The position numbers and the translations under genes were made by a program. DNA of 11,843 nt from positions 1 to 11,843 of the forward strand of contig JAFSXH010000151.1 in assembly GCA_017444165.1 (NCBI GenBank), read 5' to 3'. Under the pieces are notes generated by a model. It had not been told where the DNA came from. It made no database searches and was given only the letters and a program-made list of their open reading frames with translations. The stretch is from a bacterium (lineage in GTDB: Bacteria > Vulcanimicrobiota > Xenobia > Xenobiales > Xenobiaceae). This document shows, piece after piece, positions 7,314 to 11,843 of this stretch; the stretch's first letter is position 1, and the number at the start of each line of letters is the position of its first letter.

Positions 7314-9314
7314 TTAGATCAACTCTTTAGCCTTAGCAGCCACGTTTTCTGGAGTCAATCCAAACTTCTCATACAAAACTTCAAAGGGGGCAGAGGCTCC
7401 GAAGTGATCTATAGCCACAACATTTCCGCCACAACCGACATACTTGCCCCAACCGAAACTGCCAGCGGCTTCCACAGCTACGCGAGCCTTGATATTCTTA
7501 GGCAAAACGCTCTCTTTGTAAGCCTCATCCTGAATATCGAAGAGTTCCCAAGAGGGGAAGCTGACTACTCTGGAGGCGATACCTTCTTGACGCAAGATCT
7601 CCTGAGCTTTCAAACAGATGGGTACTTCTGAACCTGAAGCCATAAGTATAACTTTGGCTCCTGGATCGTCTGATAAGACGTAAGCTCCCTTCTTCAATCC
7701 TTCAGCCTTGCCGTACTTAGTGCGATCTAAGGTAGGCAGATTCTGACGCGTCAAAGCTAAGGCAACGGGCCCCTCTTTGTGGGTCAAGGCAACCTTCCAG
7801 GCTTCTAAGGTCTCATTAGCATCGGCGGGACGGATGAGCGTAAAGTTAGGAATAATGCGCATGGAGGCCAGATGCTCAATAGGCTGGTGGGTGGGACCAT
7901 CTTCACCCAGGCCGATAGAGTCATGGGTCAAAACGTGAATAGCGTTCAAGCCCATCAGAGCACCTACGCGCATAGAACCGCGCATATAATCGGCAAAGAC
8001 GAGGAAAGTAGCATCGTAGGCGTGCAGACCGCCGTGCAACATCATACCATTGACGATAGCGGCCATACCGTGTTCACGAATACCAAAGTGGATATTGCGC
8101 CCTTCAGGATGTTCAGCACTCTGGGAAGGAGCTCCATCGATCATCGTCTTAGTCGAAGGAGCCAAATCGGCCGAACCGCCGATCAAGTTGGGCAGACGCT
8201 TGGCTATAGCGTTGAGTACCTTGCCAGAGGAGACGCGCGTAGCCAAACCTTTTTCGCTAGGCTCGAAATTAATGAGATCTTTATCCCAACCTTCAGGGAA
8301 ACGGCCCTCCATCCAATCACCGAACTCGCGAGCTAACTCAGGATATTTCTCCGCGTAGGCAGCAAAGAGTTTTTCCCACTCTAAACGCTCCGCCTTACCC
8401 TGCTCTTCGATAATCTTACCCTCAGCATAGACCTCTGCAGGCACATAGAAGCTCTCATTTTCAGGCAACCCCATAACCTTCTTAGTTACGGCAATTTCTT
8501 CCGCTCCAAAGGGCGATCCGTGAGAGGCGGATGTGTCCTGCATCTTAGGCGAAGGGTAAGCTATATGAGAGTGAACAACAATAAGAGAAGGACGAGGATC
8601 AGCCTTAGCCTTGGCTATAGCCTCTTGGAAGGCCTCTAAATTGTTAGGATCGTCAACTTCTTGGATGTGCCAACCGTAAGCGGCGTAACGAGCGGCTCTA
8701 TCTTCGGTGAAGGCAATATCCGTCTTGCCCTCAATAGTTATGCGGTTATCATCATAGATAGCTATCAATTTACCGAGCTTCAAAGTACCAGCTAAAGAAC
8801 CAGCCTCTGAAGTTACACCTTCCATGAGATCGCCATCCGAGCAGATCACGTAAGTGTAATGATCTACAATATTAAAATCGGGACGGTTGAAATAACTGGC
8901 GATATAACGCTCCGCCAAAGACATACCTACAGCACTAGCCAAACCTTGACCTAAGGGGCCAGTCGTCATCTCCACACCTTTAGTATGACCATACTCTGGG
9001 TGTCCTGGAGTTAAAGAACCCCACTGACGAAATTGTTTGAGGTCTTCAATGGTTAAACCGTACCCAGAGAGATGCAAAAGGCTGTAAAGCAACATAGAAG
9101 CGTGACCACAAGAGAGGACAAAGCGATCACGGTTGTACCATTTGGGTTCTTTGGGATCGTGCTTCATAACGTGGCGGAACAACGTCCATCCTAAAGGAGC
9201 CAGAGCCATAGCCGCACCAGGATGACCAGAATTGGCCTTTTGAGGGCCATCCATCGCTAAACCGCGAATTACGTTAATACAAAGTTTATCGCCAATTAAA
9301 TTGCTGTTGCTCAA
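7314..9314 (-). CDS. tkt: Transketolase
   Basis: This thiamine-diphosphate enzyme moves two-carbon ketol units between sugar phosphates in the pentose phosphate or Calvin pathways. From the preferred start, ANSGHPGA spans 27-34 and H71 follows. The cofactor motif SDGDLMEG lies at 159-166, with N190 completing the diphosphate site. Downstream are GSADLAPSTKT, FGIREHGMAAI (the catalytic glutamate of the pyrimidine domain), DSIGLGEDGPTHQPIEHL and RPADANET. All three domains are intact. I chose TTG at 9314 because AAGGAG lies exactly nine bases upstream and the product of 666 residues matches the family length. The alternative ATG at 9392 adds 26 residues with no resemblance to transketolase and has only a poorly spaced AAGG/AGGA before it. 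It is followed about 15 bases later by transaldolase and preceded by the phosphatase gene. Confidence 0.95.
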   Translation of the reverse strand: MSNSNLIGDKLCINVIRGLAMDGPQKANSGHPGAAMALAPLGWTLFRHVMKHDPKEPKWYNRDRFVLSCGHASMLLYSLLHLSGYGLTIEDLKQFRQWGSLTPGHPEYGHTKGVEMTTGPLGQGLASAVGMSLAERYIASYFNRPDFNIVDHYTYVICSDGDLMEGVTSEAGSLAGTLKLGKLIAIYDDNRITIEGKTDIAFTEDRAARYAAYGWHIQEVDDPNNLEAFQEAIAKAKADPRPSLIVVHSHIAYPSPKMQDTSASHGSPFGAEEIAVTKKVMGLPENESFYVPAEVYAEGKIIEEQGKAERLEWEKLFAAYAEKYPELAREFGDWMEGRFPEGWDKDLINFEPSEKGLATRVSSGKVLNAIAKRLPNLIGGSADLAPSTKTMIDGAPSQSAEHPEGRNIHFGIREHGMAAIVNGMMLHGGLHAYDATFLVFADYMRGSMRVGALMGLNAIHVLTHDSIGLGEDGPTHQPIEHLASMRIIPNFTLIRPADANETLEAWKVALTHKEGPVALALTRQNLPTLDRTKYGKAEGLKKGAYVLSDDPGAKVILMASGSEVPICLKAQEILRQEGIASRVVSFPSWELFDIQDEAYKESVLPKNIKARVAVEAAGSFGWGKYVGCGGNVVAIDHFGASAPFEVLYEKFGLTPENVAAKAKELI

Positions 9315-9323
9315 GGAAAACTT

Positions 9324-9329
9324 CTCCTT
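9324..9329 (-). promoter_or_regulatory. Ribosome binding site that decides the transketolase start
   Basis: AAGGAG on the minus strand is followed by nine bases and then TTG at 9314. It lies inside the longer reading frame that begins at 9392, and is the main reason for placing the start at the TTG. Confidence 0.6.
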
Positions 9330-9404
9330 CAAAATGGATTTTTGAGCGCACTGAACGAACGCCGAGGGACTTTTTGTAAATTCAGAAAGCATTTCCTGCC
9401 TTAT

Positions 9405-10535
9405 CTAGCTCTTAATCTCCACAACTAAGATAGCTGAATCGTCAGAAAGATGTCCACCTGTAAACTCTTTTATCTCGGATCTGATCTCTTGCATAAGGCT
9501 TTTACTGTCGAGATGGTAATTATCTTTAACTAATTGTATGGCCCTCTCCAAACCGAAGAACTCTCCTCCTGAATCACGAGCTTCAGTCACACCATCGGTA
9601 AAGAGGATGACTCTATCTCCCTTTACCATCTCAACAGACTTATCTTCCCACTCAGCCTCTTCAAAAGCACCAATAGGCAGACCATCACAGGTAAAATGCT
9701 CAATCTCACCATTTTGGCGCAAAAGCAAAGCGGTATCGTGAGCTCCAGAAGTGTAAGTTAAAAGGCTCGTCTCTTCATCGTAAACGGCATAAAAGAGGGT
9801 AGTAAACCAAGTGTGATCATCGCGCCAAAGAGAACACAGACGTTTATTCAACTTGGAAAGAATAAAGGAGGGCGAGGTACTTTTTTTACCCCATTCGAAG
9901 ACAAACCCCATAACTATGGACATAACCATAGAAGCTGAAGTTCCTTTGCCCATAACATCCCCTAGACAGAAGACAACATACTTTTCCTGGAAGGGACGAA
10001 AATAATAAAAATCTCCGCCCACACTGCGACACTGCTCCATAGTGCCACAAAGAGAAACTCTGCCAATAGAAAAATCCTGAGGAATTAAGGCTTTCTGTAA
10101 TGTTCTAGCCATCTCTATATCGCGTTCAAAGACCAATCGGTGATTGTGTTCCTGCAAGGCATTTTCTACCGCTACAAGAGTAAAGACTACCATCACACAC
10201 CACTTGAAAAGTTCCAGAGAAGTGAAAGTGACAATAGTCAACCAATCCAAATGGCACATCCACAGACTGAAAACGAGCAAGACGAGTGCCAAAGCCACAA
10301 TAATTAGGCCACGGCGATGCATTAAAAGGCAAGCCAAAAAGACGGGTATAGCTAAGCAATTGTAAAAATACCCATCCGTATCGAAGATTATAAGTGCCGC
10401 AACTCCCACCGTAACTAAAATAAGCAAAAGCCAAGTGAAACGCTGAGAATTAGAAGAAAAACGGCTAAAAATTATCCGCTCTATAAAATCCTTGGCGACA
10501 TTAAGAAACTTATTAATACCGCTCGGTACGTACAT
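9405..10535 (-). CDS. Membrane-anchored PP2C-type (RsbU/SpoIIE-like) serine/threonine phosphatase
   Basis: The N-terminal third is membrane: hydrophobic helices at about 35-52, 58-73, 77-95 and 101-124, with almost no extracytoplasmic domain between them. A charged linker helix follows (ENALQEHNHRLVFERDIEMARTLQKALIP, about 125-153), typical of the connector before RsbU-type phosphatase domains. The catalytic domain has the metal-binding acids in place: VGGDFYYF (D176), GDVMGKGTSAS (D194), FTDGVTEA (D315) and SDDSAILV (D366, D367). Such proteins dephosphorylate anti-sigma-factor antagonists in partner-switching pathways or other phosphoproteins; no kinase or antagonist gene is visible here. 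The family's usual NAGHxP stretch reads SGAHDTA. I prefer ATG at 10535, six bases after AAAGG, over the adjacent TTG at 10538. The gene follows the repeat protein by about 20 bases and precedes transketolase, so its signal may enter or leave through those neighbours. Confidence 0.9.
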   Translation of the reverse strand: MYVPSGINKFLNVAKDFIERIIFSRFSSNSQRFTWLLLILVTVGVAALIIFDTDGYFYNCLAIPVFLACLLMHRRGLIIVALALVLLVFSLWMCHLDWLTIVTFTSLELFKWCVMVVFTLVAVENALQEHNHRLVFERDIEMARTLQKALIPQDFSIGRVSLCGTMEQCRSVGGDFYYFRPFQEKYVVFCLGDVMGKGTSASMVMSIVMGFVFEWGKKSTSPSFILSKLNKRLCSLWRDDHTWFTTLFYAVYDEETSLLTYTSGAHDTALLLRQNGEIEHFTCDGLPIGAFEEAEWEDKSVEMVKGDRVILFTDGVTEARDSGGEFFGLERAIQLVKDNYHLDSKSLMQEIRSEIKEFTGGHLSDDSAILVVEIKS

Positions 10536-10557
10536 CAACGACCTTTCTTATTTTAAT

Positions 10558-11403
10558 TTAACGACCAGGAGCTAAGACGGTAATCTGGCTCACTCTGCCT
10601 TGAGTCAACCTAAAACCAATGCCCTTCTTCTCGTATAACAGACTGCCATTACTGACGTTACAAGGGCCAAACACCCGCAAGACCTCTTCCTTAGAAGAAC
10701 CTACTTTTATGCCCTCTTTAGTAATAAAATCACCAGTCTCCATAACCATACCCTGGATAACACCATTAGAAGAGACGATAAGACCGACCGCCTCTTCACG
10801 GTAACGATAGAGACTATTTCCCGAACCTAAAGGTGTGGCACTGTCGGCCTGTCCCCACTCGTTGACAACCTTACTATTGGCCATGCCTATAGAGATATCG
10901 CCCACACGTCTGCCAGGGATAATCAAACGATCCCCTAAAAGTGGACGGTCATCCTCACGTTTGAAGACGTAGATACTGATTACCCTGTTATTGCGAATGC
11001 TGAAGGCCAAACCGCGAGAAGCGTAATTGACGTTGCCCTGACCGCGCTGTAAACCTTGCCCATAAGTCTTGTAGACCGCCTCACCAGAACTGCCTATGCC
11101 AATATTTTCCGCTGTCTTCCAAGAACCATTCAGAACGCTGATCCCAATGACTCCACCGTTAGATCCCATAAAGACAGCCAAGCCCTTAGAATTGAAGAAG
11201 AGCATCTTAGCATTGGGATCGTTAGGAGAAGACTGTACTCTATCTGGTTTACCTAATAAACCGACAACCTGTCCCTGATTCTGTCCCAAACGGATCGGCC
11301 CCACGCCCTGACCGCCAACAATACTGCCACTGGCCCAACAGACTGCACCGCAAACAAAAAACAGCGATAAAACAAATATCTTAAAAAAGTTTATACTCTT
11401 CAT
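10558..11403 (-). CDS. Exported protein with four repeats of a G-x-S-x2-E-V-x4-G motif
   Basis: This is a hypothetical protein of 281 residues. It starts with a clear signal peptide: MKSINFFK, then a hydrophobic core at about 9-20, with probable cleavage after CWA near 24. The rest divides into four units. Each begins with an I-x-(I/L/V)-G turn, an amphipathic helix and a (L/Y/W/F)-G pair, and ends with a strand pair x-G-(L/I)-x-F-x4-G-x-V-x-x-I. The heads are GPIRLGQNQGQVVGLLGKPD (35-54), IGIGSSGEAVYKTYGQ (101-116), VGDISIGMANSKVVNEWGQ (167-185) and IKVGSSKEEVLRVFGP (232-247). The head resembles the helix-hairpin of BamE/SmpA-like small lipoproteins, but there is no lipobox and I do not recognise the family. 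The start has AGGGAG seven bases upstream. It sits directly before the membrane phosphatase gene, so an outer sensing or scaffold role for that protein is possible but unproven. Confidence 0.8.
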   Translation of the reverse strand: MKSINFFKIFVLSLFFVCGAVCWASGSIVGGQGVGPIRLGQNQGQVVGLLGKPDRVQSSPNDPNAKMLFFNSKGLAVFMGSNGGVIGISVLNGSWKTAENIGIGSSGEAVYKTYGQGLQRGQGNVNYASRGLAFSIRNNRVISIYVFKREDDRPLLGDRLIIPGRRVGDISIGMANSKVVNEWGQADSATPLGSGNSLYRYREEAVGLIVSSNGVIQGMVMETGDFITKEGIKVGSSKEEVLRVFGPCNVSNGSLLYEKKGIGFRLTQGRVSQITVLAPGR

Positions 11404-11420
11404 GATCTATCTCCCTAGGA

Positions 11421-11588
11421 TCAAAATCCTCGCTCTTCCAAGGGAATGATCTCCTCATCTTCATCCTGGCCATCCCAGCCATCCTCATCCCCTTCTCCCC
11501 AACCTAAACCCTCATTCCATTGAGTTGATTCTTCTTTTTCAACTAACTCCTCAGTCGAAGGTTCAGTACCACGTAACTTATCCACCAT
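11421..11588 (-). CDS. Small, highly acidic protein of unknown function
   Basis: A perfect AGGAGG ten bases upstream of ATG 11588 opens a 55-residue frame that ends 17 bases before the repeat-protein gene. The product is MVDKLRG followed by a tail in which Asp and Glu dominate, with Trp-Gly motifs (GLGWGEGDEDGWDG, 27-40) and EEIIPLEERGF at the end. It has no signal peptide, no membrane segment and no metal or catalytic motif that I can name; the low-complexity acidic composition suggests a disordered peptide. The frame extends upstream to a TTG at 11663, but that start has no ribosome site. A TATAGT at 11676-11671 is a possible -10 for this gene, without a convincing -35. The strong ribosome site and tight spacing argue it is translated; composition alone does not. 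Confidence 0.5.
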   Translation of the reverse strand: MVDKLRGTEPSTEELVEKEESTQWNEGLGWGEGDEDGWDGQDEDEEIIPLEERGF

Positions 11589-11598
11589 CTGCTCACAA

Positions 11599-11604
11599 CC
11601 TCCT
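11599..11604 (-). promoter_or_regulatory. Strong ribosome binding site of the small acidic ORF
   Basis: AGGAGG on the minus strand, the fullest Shine-Dalgarno match I noticed in the window, lies ten bases before ATG 11588. It is immediately preceded on that strand by a run of eight Ts. It supports translation of the short ORF and argues against the upstream TTG start. Confidence 0.5.
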
Positions 11605-11689
11605 AAAAAAAATACCTTCTCAAACTCCAGAAGCCAATCGCCGAGAGGCAAAAGGCTTCCCAAAGATATAACTATAGAAGAAATAAATA

Positions 11690-11843
11690 CTAATAAACTA
11701 TCCTAAGATTCGTCCACAGATCGTTACGGAAAGCATTTTCCGAAATTTCTGGATGCTCGCCTCCATTCAACCCTACCGCATTGAGATCACACTTAGGTGC
11801 ATTGGCAACTCCTAAATACTGCCCTTGATGACCGTAAACAGGA
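11690..11843 (-). CDS. C-terminal end of an unidentified protein (5' part outside window)
   Basis: One minus-strand frame is open from the right edge to a TAG at 11692-11690, 50 codons; the other two frames close within about 17 codons. The visible tail reads PVYGHQGQYLGVANAPKCDL, then a glycine-asparagine-rich stretch, and ends DLWTNLRIVY. It has no membrane segment or motif I can assign. Varied composition and the same orientation as the genes that follow make it a credible gene end. The next ORF starts about 100 bases later. Confidence 0.5.
   Translation of the reverse strand, partial: PVYGHQGQYLGVANAPKCDLNAVGLNGGEHPEISENAFRNDLWTNLRIVY

Noticed and set aside
6206..9741. Several plus-strand frames of 60-154 codons opposite tal, tkt and the phosphatase
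   Set aside because: All are antisense shadows of genes with complete family motifs; none has a recognisable domain.
11605..11633. Terminator before the small acidic ORF (CTTCT/AGAAG stem and eight Ts)
   Set aside because: The stem is only five pairs with an eight-base loop and is separated from the T run; it could be chance, so it is not listed as a feature.
11589..11663. Longer 80-residue lipoprotein starting at TTG 11663 with a lipobox-like LGGC
   Set aside because: The supposed signal region holds Asp, Glu and Trp residues and lacks a basic start; no ribosome site precedes the TTG, whereas AGGAGG precedes ATG 11588.
1..11843. CRISPR array, insertion sequence, tRNA or rRNA
   Set aside because: No regularly spaced repeats, transposase motifs, terminal inverted repeats or RNA-gene signatures were found on either strand.

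Overview
The window is bacterial, gene-dense and almost entirely coded on the minus strand. Only the Nudix gene reads on the plus strand, and no gap exceeds about 170 bases. Base composition is moderate to low in GC, and several likely starts are TTG or GTG. Signal peptides and Shine-Dalgarno sites are ordinary bacterial ones. The phylum cannot be fixed from sequence alone. The transaldolase is the long form (about 375 residues) coupled to transketolase, an arrangement known from actinobacteria, cyanobacteria and other phyla. The YfhO-type membrane proteins resemble Firmicutes enzymes.

Layout from right to left, following transcription. A truncated unknown CDS ends at 11690. Next come a small, very acidic ORF (11588-11421), a secreted protein built from four repeats of one motif (11403-10558), a membrane-anchored PP2C/RsbU-type phosphatase (about 10535-9405), transketolase (about 9314-7314) and transaldolase (about 7297-6170). 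Gaps within this stretch are mostly 10-90 bases, so it could be one operon. Two hairpins at 6089-6140 probably end it. After a repeat-bearing, AT-rich spacer come a PIG-L/LmbE-type deacetylase and, overlapping its 3' end by 22 bases, a diacylglycerol kinase (dgkA) gene that has lost its central catalytic helix. A zinc-ribbon Nudix hydrolase of the NADH pyrophosphatase (NudC) type lies convergent to the dgkA remnant. Divergent from it are two tandem yfhO paralogues encoding large GT-C-like membrane glycosyltransferases. The second is intact as far as it can be read and runs off the left edge.

Functionally, tkt-tal is the non-oxidative pentose phosphate module. The YfhO pair, the deacetylase and the dgkA remnant suggest cell-envelope glycan and lipid metabolism. 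The repeat protein and the phosphatase may be a sensing/signalling pair, but that is inference. I see no mobile element, RNA gene, CRISPR array or defence system. The most unusual items are the internally deleted dgkA, the four-repeat exported protein next to the phosphatase, and the tandem yfhO duplication, which is AT-richer than its surroundings.
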